A stretch of 22,285 nucleotides of DNA from a virus: the IMG/VR virus record IMGVR_UViG_3300044646_000990, positions 1 through 22,285 of that record; one strand, 5' to 3'. A program made the position numbers and the translations under genes. The notes beneath the pieces are model-generated. The model was not told the DNA's origin, did not search any database, and was given only the letters and a program-made list of their open reading frames with translations. Shown piece after piece: positions 5,192 to 10,981 of the stretch; positions within the stretch are counted from its first letter, which is position 1, and each line of letters opens with the position of its first letter.

Positions 5192-5875
5192 ATGGAAAAA
5201 ATATACTTAGATGAAGATAAGCAAATTTGGATCATTGAAGACTTTCTTACAAAAGAAGAGTTAGAGTGGTTTAAGACTCAGACTGATGATTTAAATGGAT
5301 GGTATGCAACAATGAGATCTCCATATGGAAATATTTTAAACAAATTTTTAAACATTGTTCCCAAGTATGATGAGACTGGTAATATTATTTTTCCAAATAA
5401 AGATTCAGAAGTTATTAACTTACCAGTATTTTCTGATCCCGACGGAGTTTGGGACAGACTTGATTCTGTTTTGCCACCATCATACAAAAGACACGCAACA
5501 CTACAAACATTTAAGTATATGACTGATGAAGAAATTGAAACAAATGTAAACCCAGATGTTTTAACTGAGTATGGAGTAAAGACAGAAGATATTGATTTTG
5601 CAATGTATTGGCATCAAGATCCTGGAGCAGAAAGCAACATCAATGCATCATTTAGTCTTTATCTTAATGATGATTTTGAGGGCGGAGAACTAGAGTTTGG
5701 AAACTTGCCAATTAAAGTTAAGCCCAAGGCTGGCATGCTTGCTGTAATCCCTGGTGGAGACAAGTACAAGCATAGAGTAAATAAAGTTCTTGGACCTAAC
5801 TCAAGACACACACTGTATGGAAACTCATTTATAGACATTGAGTCTGCTCCAGAAAGTACCGCAGACGACTGCTAA
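5192..5875 (+). CDS. Prolyl-4-hydroxylase-like 2OG-Fe(II) oxygenase
   Basis: 227 residues, the clearest 2-oxoglutarate oxygenase in the window. Iron ligands: H141 and D143 in YWHQDPG, H194 in KYKHRV. R205 in NSRHTLYGN should bind 2-oxoglutarate. Between them SFSLYLNDDFEGGELEFG is the signature strand-turn of the P4H/PiuC group. The enzyme would use O2, Fe(II) and 2-oxoglutarate to hydroxylate a protein or small substrate in the cytoplasm. Such genes are common in aquatic phages but their targets are mostly unknown. Leaderless; followed by a separate promoter for the peroxidase pair 21 bases later. Confidence 0.85.
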   Translation: MEKIYLDEDKQIWIIEDFLTKEELEWFKTQTDDLNGWYATMRSPYGNILNKFLNIVPKYDETGNIIFPNKDSEVINLPVFSDPDGVWDRLDSVLPPSYKRHATLQTFKYMTDEEIETNVNPDVLTEYGVKTEDIDFAMYWHQDPGAESNINASFSLYLNDDFEGGELEFGNLPIKVKPKAGMLAVIPGGDKYKHRVNKVLGPNSRHTLYGNSFIDIESAPESTADDC

Positions 5876-5883
5876 AAGGGTGT

Positions 5884-5889
5884 TATAAT
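5884..5889 (+). promoter_or_regulatory. -10 box for gene 5896-6684
   Basis: TATAAT preceded by TGT (extended -10), six bases before the ATG at 5896. Confidence 0.7.
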
Positions 5890-5895
5890 ATAAAC

Positions 5896-6684
5896 ATGAA
5901 ATCTATATATGACATCCAATTGGACTCTGCCGAAGGCACTCCAAACTTTCTAGAACAATTCAAGGGCAAAGCAGTATTGCTCATCAACACAACTGTGGGT
6001 TGTGGTAACGCTGGTCAGATGGAGTCCATTCAGTGGATCCAAGAAGACATGGCTGGAGAAGACTTTACCGTTGTAGCAATTCCTACTAACGACTTCTGTG
6101 GTCCAAGCATTACAAAGGGCAAGTGGTCAAAAGGTATTACTTGTGGTATGGATTCTAAGTTATACGGAGAAGATGTCTATGGTGTTACATTCCCATTCTC
6201 AGAGATGATTGTTTCTAATCCCGCAGAAATTCCATTAGAGGCACCATGGCTTGGACAAGGTCCAGGGCTTAACGGAAACGGTCAGCCATTTGGAGAAAGA
6301 CATGAACTTTATTTAGAGATCTCTAATCAGATTAGATTGCTTGCTGAAGACAAAGTTGCAAACGGTATAGTTGAAAAGACAGATTACGAATCACGATACC
6401 TAAATCAACATGATGGTGGTTCTATGATGAACGCTAACTTTGAAAAGTATTTAATTGACAAAGATGGTTACGTAGTTAAGCATTATCCTGCTACAACACT
6501 AAACTGGGATGTAGAGCGCACTCTTAAAGAAGATCTTGCAGCACAAGGAATCTGGGCAAAGATGGGTCCAGATAGATCTGAGTACATCTTCAATGAAGAA
6601 AACGCTGTTATTCGTGACCATATTGAAAGACTTATGGCTGGCGAAAGATCACGCATCAACCCAAACCTAGTTCTATCTAACTAA
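5896..6684 (+). CDS. Divergent glutathione-peroxidase-fold protein
   Basis: 262 residues with a thioredoxin/peroxidase fold like its neighbour at 6701, but much longer. The probable peroxidatic Cys is C36 in NTTVGCGN. PTNDFCGP (65-70) stands for the usual PCNQF, so the catalytic Gln is replaced by Asp, and NANFEKYL stands for WNFEKFL, so the catalytic Trp is Ala. C83 and C68 are candidate resolving cysteines. Extra segments of about 35 residues before and about 50 after the core set it apart. It is probably a thiol-dependent redox protein that has drifted from classic peroxidase chemistry. Leaderless; likely co-transcribed with the canonical peroxidase 16 bases downstream. Confidence 0.7.
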   Translation: MKSIYDIQLDSAEGTPNFLEQFKGKAVLLINTTVGCGNAGQMESIQWIQEDMAGEDFTVVAIPTNDFCGPSITKGKWSKGITCGMDSKLYGEDVYGVTFPFSEMIVSNPAEIPLEAPWLGQGPGLNGNGQPFGERHELYLEISNQIRLLAEDKVANGIVEKTDYESRYLNQHDGGSMMNANFEKYLIDKDGYVVKHYPATTLNWDVERTLKEDLAAQGIWAKMGPDRSEYIFNEENAVIRDHIERLMAGERSRINPNLVLSN

Positions 6685-6700
6685 CAGAAAGAAGACTCAT

Positions 6701-7129
6701 ATGAGTATATATGACTTGTCATTTATTGACAACTCTGGTAATGAAATAAAACTGGAAAGTTTTAAAGGTAAAAGCATATTGATAGTTAACACTGCAAGCC
6801 AGTGTGGATACACAAAACAATATGAAGACCTACAAAAGATCCAAAGCGACTCTGTTGTTGTAATTGGATTTCCATGTAATCAGTTTGGTAATCAAGAGCC
6901 AGGAACAACAGAAGAAATCAAAGCATTCTGCACAAACATCTATGGTATAACCTTTCCTATATCACAAAAGGTAGAGGTTAATGGTCCTAATGCACACGAG
7001 ATATATAAGTACTGCAAAGACAGTGCTAACGTTACTAATATTGGTTGGAACTTTGAGAAATTCTTAGTATCTGTTGACGGATCAATTACTCATTATCCTA
7101 GTTCACATCAAGTATCAGACATCGTTTGA
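6701..7129 (+). CDS. Glutathione peroxidase-type thiol peroxidase
   Basis: 142 residues, a compact glutathione-peroxidase-family enzyme. Visible: C35 in NTASQCGYT (peroxidatic Cys in place of Sec), PCNQFGNQEP (Q61), resolving-type C77 in FCTNIYG, and WNFEKF (W116, N117). The full Cys-Gln-Trp-Asn tetrad is therefore present. The C77 position is that of the thioredoxin-dependent two-Cys members, so the reductant is probably thioredoxin; one is encoded at 8629-8880. It reduces peroxides in the cytoplasm. It is slightly shorter than the usual 160 residues, ending after YPSSHQVSDIV. No -10 box precedes it, so it depends on the upstream unit. The next promoter overlaps its stop. Confidence 0.9.
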   Translation: MSIYDLSFIDNSGNEIKLESFKGKSILIVNTASQCGYTKQYEDLQKIQSDSVVVIGFPCNQFGNQEPGTTEEIKAFCTNIYGITFPISQKVEVNGPNAHEIYKYCKDSANVTNIGWNFEKFLVSVDGSITHYPSSHQVSDIV

Positions 7130-7154
7130 CAATCAGTTTGCCTTAAGGTATACT
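7126..7154 (+). promoter_or_regulatory. Promoter of gene 7161-7334
   Basis: TTGACA (7126-7131) over the upstream stop codon, 17-base spacer, TATACT (7149-7154), six bases to the ATG at 7161. Essentially consensus. Confidence 0.8.
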
Positions 7155-7160
7155 TGAACT

Positions 7161-7334
7161 ATGAGTATAGATGATATGACATTACGAGAAGAAATTGCAA
7201 GGGCTATAGAAGCCATACCTATTGAACCATCAATAACAAATGCTTTAGGCATGCGTACAGAAGCAGCAAAAATTGCAAGAGGATTGGATAATTATATGAC
7301 TCAATGGTATGAAAGGCAGGTAGATTTCGAATGA
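7161..7334 (+). CDS. Hypothetical helical protein, 57 aa
   Basis: 57 residues, mostly helical by composition (LREEIARAIEAIP and RTEAAKIARGLDNYM), with no Cys and no membrane segment. It looks like a short two-helix protein, possibly an adaptor. Its strong leaderless promoter supports it as a real gene. Its stop overlaps the ATG of a 29-residue membrane peptide (ATGA), so the two are translationally coupled. Function unknown. Confidence 0.6.
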   Translation: MSIDDMTLREEIARAIEAIPIEPSITNALGMRTEAAKIARGLDNYMTQWYERQVDFE

Positions 7335-7420
7335 TAAGTTTTTTCTTTTTAATTCCAGCATTCTTGGTAGGTTATGTAGCATGCTACCTTATTATGACAT
7401 ATCATGTTGATCAAAACTAG
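7331..7420 (+). CDS. Single-helix membrane peptide, 29 aa
   Basis: 29 residues, almost wholly hydrophobic from residue 2 to 22 (SFFFLIPAFLVGYVACYLI), then a short polar tail. It should span the membrane once. It starts in an ATGA overlap with the previous gene and overlaps the HAD gene start by 17 bases, which supports translation as part of a three-gene run. Such micro membrane proteins can be holin or antiholin accessories or modulators of a host transporter. Confidence 0.5.
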   Translation: MISFFFLIPAFLVGYVACYLIMTYHVDQN

Positions 7421-7871
7421 CCCAAGTTCATCTGCGTACATCTTTGACGTAGATGGCACCCTGGCCAATGTAGATCCTTACCTGCATTATGTTCGTGGCT
7501 CTAATAGGGATTACGAGGCTTTTCATGAGGCTTCTATTGATGCCCTGCCAAATATACAGGTAGTAGAAATGTTAAACCATGCTTTCTTTGATCAGATGCA
7601 CGTTATTATTGTCACATCAAGAAAAGAAACTTGGCGTGGACTAACATCATATTGGCTTGCCAAAAATGACATTGGTCACCATGCACTGTACATGCGTAGT
7701 GACGATGATAACAGGCCAGACTACGAAGTTAAAAAAGATATCTTACTTAAGATTAAGAAACATTGGAATGTTGTTCATGCAGTAGATGATAATCCCAATG
7801 TGATTAGATTGTGGGAAGATCATGGAATTCCAACTACTAAGATTGGTACATGGGATGGAAACAAGTCTTGA
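7404..7871 (+). CDS. HAD-family phosphatase
   Basis: 155 residues with all HAD motifs: motif I YIFDVDGTL (D15 nucleophile, D17 acid/base), motif II IVTSR (T71, S72), motif III lysine at 110/111, motif IV VDDNP (D128, D129). The order and cap size resemble the 3'-phosphatase half of phage polynucleotide kinases and nucleotide-type HAD enzymes rather than sugar phosphatases. No kinase P-loop domain is fused. Possible roles are end repair of nicked nucleic acid, such as cleaved tRNA, or nucleotide dephosphorylation. It is translated in overlap with the 29-residue membrane peptide upstream. Confidence 0.8.
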   Translation: MLIKTSPSSSAYIFDVDGTLANVDPYLHYVRGSNRDYEAFHEASIDALPNIQVVEMLNHAFFDQMHVIIVTSRKETWRGLTSYWLAKNDIGHHALYMRSDDDNRPDYEVKKDILLKIKKHWNVVHAVDDNPNVIRLWEDHGIPTTKIGTWDGNKS

Positions 7872-7896
7872 TACTTTTATCTCAGTATGGTATGAT
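7868..7896 (+). promoter_or_regulatory. Promoter of gene 7903-8040
   Basis: TTGATA (7868-7873) overlapping the upstream stop, 17-base spacer, TATGAT (7891-7896) with TGG before it, six bases to the ATG at 7903. Confidence 0.75.
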
Positions 7897-7902
7897 TAGT
7901 TT

Positions 7903-8040
7903 ATGAGCAAACGAGTTAAGAAGATTTATAAGTGTGTTGAATGTGAAACAATGATTACGATTGTAACCAAGGTTCACGAACTTCCAGAGTCAATAATCTG
8001 TCCTTGTGACAACGTAGCAGAAAGCCAGGGTGCAAAATGA
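7903..8040 (+). CDS. Small zinc-ribbon protein, 45 aa
   Basis: 45 residues: basic start (MSKRVKKIYK), C11-x2-C14 (KCVECE), then C33-x-C35 (ICPCD) after a beta-like middle. This is a short zinc ribbon. Its stop overlaps the next ATG (ATGA), so it heads a coupled run of three small genes ending at the tRNAs. Function unknown. Confidence 0.6.
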   Translation: MSKRVKKIYKCVECETMITIVTKVHELPESIICPCDNVAESQGAK

Positions 8041-8198
8041 GAAAGTCTAACAACAAAACCTCTCAGCATAAGATTAAGAGAGCAACAAAGAACAAGAAGA
8101 GAATACAGGATAAGCCTTATCTTTCTAAATTTGAACGCAAACAGCAACGGATCAGAGAAGAAATTATTCTTGGATCTTTACGCTCAGTCCCTAACTAG
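8037..8198 (+). CDS. Small basic protein, 53 aa
   Basis: 53 residues, very rich in Lys and Arg (HKIKRATKNKKRIQDK, FERKQQRIREE), no Cys, no membrane segment. It is likely nucleic-acid or ribosome binding by charge alone. It is coupled to the zinc-ribbon gene through ATGA. I cannot assign a family. Confidence 0.5.
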   Translation: MRKSNNKTSQHKIKRATKNKKRIQDKPYLSKFERKQQRIREEIILGSLRSVPN

Positions 8199-8211
8199 AA
8201 CTGGAGATATT

Positions 8212-8355
8212 GTGGTAGATCAAGACGAAGTAAATAAAATATCAAAAGAAATAAAACGTTACATTATTAAACAACACATGAAAACATACTATCATTCTAC
8301 TATTGGGATTTTATGCTTTCTTCTTGGAACATTCTTTGGCTTACTAATTAAATAA
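8212..8355 (+). CDS. Small C-tail-anchored membrane protein, 47 aa
   Basis: I choose the GTG at 8212 because GGAG lies at 8203-8206, five bases upstream. An upstream TTG at 8131 in the same frame would overlap the previous gene by 68 bases. The 47-residue product has an acidic/basic helical head (DEVNKISKEIKRYIIKQ) and one C-terminal membrane helix (TIGILCFLLGTFFGLLIK). It ends six bases before tRNA-Met. Function unknown. Confidence 0.5.
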   Translation: MVDQDEVNKISKEIKRYIIKQHMKTYYHSTIGILCFLLGTFFGLLIK

Positions 8356-8361
8356 GGACTA

Positions 8362-8439
8362 GCACCAGTAGCCAAGTTGGTTAAGGCACCGAACTCATAA
8401 TTCGGCTATTCGTAGGTTCAAGTCCTACCTGGTGTACCA
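8362..8439 (+). tRNA. tRNA-Met (anticodon CAT)
   Basis: Cloverleaf: acceptor GCACCAG (8362-8368) with CTGGTGT (8429-8435), anticodon stem CCGAA/TTCGG with loop CTCATAA (CAT at 8396-8398), T-arm GTAGG-TTCAAGT-CCTAC, discriminator A8436 and an encoded CCA (8437-8439). The anticodon stem lacks the three G-C pairs of an initiator tRNA, so it is elongator Met or, if C34 is lysidinylated, tRNA-Ile2. It ends one base before the next tRNA. Confidence 0.95.
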
Positions 8440-8440
8440 T

Positions 8441-8512
8441 ACCTCTGTAACTCAGCGGAAGAGTAGCGGACTTCTAATCCGTTTGTCGCAGGTTCGATTC
8501 CTGCCAGGGGTA
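8441..8512 (+). tRNA. tRNA-Arg (anticodon TCT)
   Basis: Acceptor ACCTCTG (8441-8447) with CAGGGGT (8505-8511), anticodon stem GCGGA/TCCGT with loop CTTCTAA (TCT at 8473-8475), T-arm GCAGG-TTCGATT-CCTGC, discriminator A8512. CCA is not encoded. It reads AGA, an arginine codon frequent in this AT-rich sequence, a usual reason for phages to carry it. Confidence 0.95.
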
Positions 8513-8517
8513 CATGG

Positions 8518-8600
8518 TATAATTATATTGTGACAATATAGTCGCTGTATCTTTGTCGGGAAACTTTTTTATAGCGTGTTGCAACACTATATTGTCCTTA
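8518..8600 (+). ncRNA. Candidate structured small RNA after the tRNAs
   Basis: TATAAT (8518-8523, with TGG before it) stands six bases before GTG at 8530, yet that frame is only three codons long before TAG. The transcript would instead fold: GACAATATAGT (8532-8542) pairs perfectly with ACTATATTGTC (8586-8596), an 11-bp stem, and inside it CGCTGTA (8543-8549) pairs with TATAGCG (8570-8576), one pair being G-U. A 17-bp palindrome at 8524-8540 overlaps the start site. It could be a small RNA, an operator, or a bidirectional end signal at the convergence of the two gene arrays. No match to a known family is recognised. Confidence 0.5.
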
Positions 8601-8628
8601 ACTTAAAGTCCTGGGTATGACTTAAAAA

Positions 8629-8880
8629 CTACCCAAATATAGATCTTATAACAGATTCTGGCTTAACTCCGCCAAGCATATTATGATACTCTCCATCAAT
8701 AAGTGCAATGAATGTTGGAACAGACTGAACTCTATACTCTCTGACTAACTCAGTCTCCGCATCTACGTCAACCTTTGTATATTTTATATCTGGGTTATCG
8801 TTAATAAACCTTTCAATGACTGGAGCCATACTCTTGCATGGGTTACACCAATCTGCTGTAAAATGTAAAAGTTCTTTCAT
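8629..8880 (-). CDS. Thioredoxin
   Basis: 83 residues, a minimal thioredoxin. Active site W11-C12-N13-P14-C15 (a WCNPC variant of WCGPC), cis-proline in SVPTF (P55), and a final helix SVIRSIFG. It reduces protein disulfides in the cytoplasm and is a natural electron donor for the two-Cys peroxidase at 6701-7129. It is shorter than the bacterial form (about 108) because the first helix and strand are missing, as in many phage thioredoxins and glutaredoxins. Its ATG overlaps the stop of the 43-residue gene upstream, so it is the last member of a coupled set of three. Confidence 0.9.
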   Translation of the reverse strand: MKELLHFTADWCNPCKSMAPVIERFINDNPDIKYTKVDVDAETELVREYRVQSVPTFIALIDGEYHNMLGGVKPESVIRSIFG

Positions 8881-9008
8881 GGCTTTGGCTTATGCTTTAC
8901 TTCATAAGGGGCAATCTTAGACTTGATGCGACCATCTTTATATAGTCTAACAATCCATCCATCTTTAATCTGAACAGGGTTAAAGGCTGCTGCTTTTTTC
9001 TTTGGCAT
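8877..9008 (-). CDS. Hypothetical basic protein, 43 aa
   Basis: 43 residues: Lys-rich ends (MPKKKAAAF and KHKPKP) around a beta-hairpin-like core (VQIKDGWIVRLYKDGRIKSK). It overlaps both neighbours at stop/start codons (TAATG upstream, ATGA downstream), so it is translationally locked between the 146-residue protein and thioredoxin. Function unknown; the charge suggests nucleic-acid contact. Confidence 0.6.
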   Translation of the reverse strand: MPKKKAAAFNPVQIKDGWIVRLYKDGRIKSKIAPYEVKHKPKP

Positions 9009-9448
9009 TACTTTGCCACCTTAAATGGAGAATCAACCCAACTATCTGATTTGGCAACTGGGATACAGTTAGGCACTGGCTTTCCGTCTGCACCTGGTTT
9101 CATTCCTCTTTGTACATATCCATCCCAGCAAGGTGCTGCTTTGCCCATTTGTGCATCATACATAGCCATAGCAACTTCTGAATCTTCAGGCTCAACCATT
9201 AGTGGTGGGATCTGTACATACATAGACATTGCACATGCAGTGTATAGTCTTGTTGCTTCCCATAATCCGCTTTCTTCTTGTTCAAATAGTTGAATCATTA
9301 CCGCAGGATTTTCTGCACTTGCTTCCATATAATATTCTGTTTCTGGATTACCAAGAGCGCCTTCATACATAACATGTACTACTTGCCCTATGTGTGTATC
9401 TCCTTCTCCACCGTGGGAGGTCATTGCGAAATCGCCTTCTTTTAACAT
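9008..9448 (-). CDS. Hypothetical phage protein with GYVQRGMK motif
   Basis: 146 residues, acidic, with a first half like a small beta-barrel (GDFAMTSHGGEGDTHIGQVV) and a C-terminal segment PCWDGYVQRGMKPGADGKPV then NCIP. The C-x-x-GY-x-Q-x-GMK ... GK-x-VPNC signature recurs at ends of phage structural or capsid-associated proteins and binds something through two Cys. I cannot name the function. It is leaderless (TATACT at 9455-9460) and heads the operon with the 43-residue protein and thioredoxin. Confidence 0.55.
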   Translation of the reverse strand: MLKEGDFAMTSHGGEGDTHIGQVVHVMYEGALGNPETEYYMEASAENPAVMIQLFEQEESGLWEATRLYTACAMSMYVQIPPLMVEPEDSEVAMAMYDAQMGKAAPCWDGYVQRGMKPGADGKPVPNCIPVAKSDSWVDSPFKVAK

Positions 9449-9454
9449 ATTAAT

Positions 9455-9460
9455 AGTATA
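9455..9460 (-). promoter_or_regulatory. -10 box for operon 9448-8629
   Basis: TATACT with TGG before it (extended -10), six bases before the ATG at 9448. No good -35. Confidence 0.65.
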
Positions 9461-9465
9461 CCATA

Positions 9466-9732
9466 TTAACCAGCAAGCCTATTATGAGTCCTTATCCTAT
9501 GGCAATTGGCACAAACCACCTCACACTTTTCGATCTCTTTCTTAATAGCCTTCCAGGAAAAACCATCGTGGATCATTCTGGATATGTTATATTTCTTATC
9601 TCTTACATGATCAAAGTCTAAGATTATGTGGTTACCAACACCACAGTCTACACAGCCAGAATCCTCTTTTATCTTAGCAAGCATCTTCTTATACTGCTGC
9701 TTATTATAATGGTCTAACTCTTTGTCAGTCAT
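9466..9732 (-). CDS. HNH endonuclease
   Basis: 88 residues with a zinc-stabilised HNH core: C27-x2-C30 (GCVDCG), LDFDHV (D41, H42), and C74-x2-C77-H78 (VCANCHRIRT). The DHV...CANCHR order is the usual HNH signature, so catalytic His42 and the metal ligands are all there. The N-terminal helix (DKELDHYNKQQYKKML) is a likely DNA contact. Small free-standing HNH enzymes are often homing nucleases. It begins just after a candidate structured RNA and has its own TATAAT seven bases upstream, one more than the others. Confidence 0.85.
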   Translation of the reverse strand: MTDKELDHYNKQQYKKMLAKIKEDSGCVDCGVGNHIILDFDHVRDKKYNISRMIHDGFSWKAIKKEIEKCEVVCANCHRIRTHNRLAG

Positions 9733-9739
9733 TGCTATT

Positions 9740-9745
9740 ATTATA
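9740..9745 (-). promoter_or_regulatory. -10 box for HNH gene
   Basis: TATAAT on the - strand, seven bases before the ATG at 9732. Slightly looser spacing than the usual six. Confidence 0.6.
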
Positions 9746-9763
9746 CCGTGAAAATATTAAGGC

Positions 9764-9843
9764 CCCACACAGGCAATTCACCTGACTTGCGCCACGGTCT
9801 CTATCCAATGGGTAACTAATCCATCACTAAGGTCCTGTGTGGG
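9764..9843 (-). ncRNA. Candidate structured RNA E1 (3' of pstS)
   Basis: An 80-base element closed by a perfect 10-bp stem, CCCACACAGG (9764-9773) with CCTGTGTGGG (9834-9843), enclosing 60 bases. Internal ATGG/CCAT can pair. On the - strand a TATAAT (9852-9857) puts the expected transcript start at about 9845, the first bases of the stem. It shares ordered blocks with element E2 at 10982-11064: on the + strand GACTTGC (9784-9790), GGTCTC (9796-9801), TAAGG (9828-9832). It is tRNA-sized but lacks a T-loop. Strand is inferred; a weak terminator for pstS is the alternative. Confidence 0.5.
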
Positions 9844-9860
9844 ACACTTCTATTATACTG

Positions 9861-10904
9861 CTACTTTGAACTTATTTCTGCTACTCTTGCCTTTGAAAAC
9901 TTGAGCATAGCACTTCTGATTGGAGAGTAGCCAAGATCTTCAGCCTTCTTGCCACAGGTATCAAGCATAAAGTTAAAGAACTTTTTAACGGAATCATTTT
10001 TTGAGTTCTTCTCTTTGTATGCTATACCGTATGTGAATGTTGATATGTTATAGGATAGTTTATTAGGGTTCTTGTAATTAATTTTAACTACGCCACTCTT
10101 GTCTGGGACAAAGTCTCCAAGGAATACTGACGCTGCACTCACTGTTGGCTGTATAAACCTTCCAGCCTCATTCTCAACAGAGACTGTCTTTAGTCCTCTT
10201 GCATATGATATCTCATTGTATCCAATAGATCCATTTGTAGTTCCTTGTACCATTGCAATTCCATGAGACCCAGAAGCGCTGGTCATATAACTCTTAGATA
10301 TATCTCCAGGGAATGCAGTACCAAAGTTTTTATTCCCTGGTTTGTTCCATATAGTTGGAGCAACTGCATTAAGGTATGAGGTAAAAACTTCTGAAGTTCC
10401 AGAACCATCAACACGGTATACAACTCTAATCTTTGTTGCTGGTATCTTAGGTAGTTTTCCTGATATAAGGTTTTCTTTTAATATCTGTGGGTCGTTCCAC
10501 ATTGTTATTTGTCCCGCAAAAACTTTAGCAAGGGTATCTTTACTCATCTTGATAGTAACTTTATATCCATCAAGTTTGTAGATAATTCCAATTGGCCCTG
10601 CTACCAATGGAACATATACAAACTCTTTTGATGGCTTTACTTCTGTACCAGAGTAAGGAACATCTGACATAGCAAAGTCTGTTACTCCATTTGAAAACAT
10701 ATTCTTTCCAGCACCTGATCCAGATGCTCCATATACAACAGAATCTCCTGTTGATTTCATAAATTCGACCCTGCATCTGTCTATAAAGTTAGCAGCAAAT
10801 GTGGATCCAGCACCTTGAAGGTTGTCAGCATGTGAAGGGGTAATAAAAAAAGCATTAGCAAATATGGCTAATGCTACTGGTAAAGCAATGAATTTAAATT
10901 TCAT
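9861..10904 (-). CDS. pstS: Phosphate ABC transporter substrate-binding protein PstS
   Basis: 347 residues from the ATG at 10904, chosen because TATACT lies six bases upstream and the N-terminus is then a signal peptide (KFKFIALPVALAIFANAFF then SHA before Asp27). There is no lipobox Cys, so the product is secreted or periplasmic-like rather than a lipoprotein. Phosphate-binding signatures: GAGSTF (31-36), YGASGSGAG (58-66), DFAMSD with D81, and RVDGSGT (164-170). It captures phosphate for the host PstCAB importer. No pstCAB gene accompanies it, the usual state of phage-borne pstS. Flanked by two structured elements. Regulation by the host Pho system is likely but no clear Pho box is seen. 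Confidence 0.95.
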   Translation of the reverse strand: MKFKFIALPVALAIFANAFFITPSHADNLQGAGSTFAANFIDRCRVEFMKSTGDSVVYGASGSGAGKNMFSNGVTDFAMSDVPYSGTEVKPSKEFVYVPLVAGPIGIIYKLDGYKVTIKMSKDTLAKVFAGQITMWNDPQILKENLISGKLPKIPATKIRVVYRVDGSGTSEVFTSYLNAVAPTIWNKPGNKNFGTAFPGDISKSYMTSASGSHGIAMVQGTTNGSIGYNEISYARGLKTVSVENEAGRFIQPTVSAASVFLGDFVPDKSGVVKINYKNPNKLSYNISTFTYGIAYKEKNSKNDSVKKFFNFMLDTCGKKAEDLGYSPIRSAMLKFSKARVAEISSK

Positions 10905-10910
10905 ACTTAC

Positions 10911-10916
10911 AGTATA
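10911..10916 (-). promoter_or_regulatory. -10 box for pstS
   Basis: TATACT on the - strand six bases before the pstS ATG. It lies one base from the + strand -35 at 10918-10923, so pstS and the + strand transcript share one control region. Confidence 0.7.
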
Positions 10917-10917
10917 T

Positions 10918-10946
10918 ATGACAAGGCTATAAACTTTTGTTATAAT
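10918..10946 (+). promoter_or_regulatory. + strand promoter divergent from pstS
   Basis: ATGACA (10918-10923), 17-base spacer, TATAAT (10941-10946) with TGT before it. It would start a transcript near 10953 running through the E2 element. A 24-codon frame begins at 10971 (MNNEQFMDLL) but has no ribosome site. Confidence 0.55.
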
Positions 10947-10981
10947 TGGTAAACTAAGAATTAAATTTAGATGAATAATGA

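Noticed and set aside
8601-8640. Hairpin TGGGTA/TACCCA after the thioredoxin gene as an intrinsic terminator
   Set aside because: The stem is only six pairs and it partly overlaps the end of the coding region; no T-tract follows on the - strand.
9764-9843. E1 as a tRNA gene
   Set aside because: Size and closing stem fit, but there is no TTCRA-type T-loop, no 7-bp anticodon loop in a proper stem and the closing stem is 10 bp.
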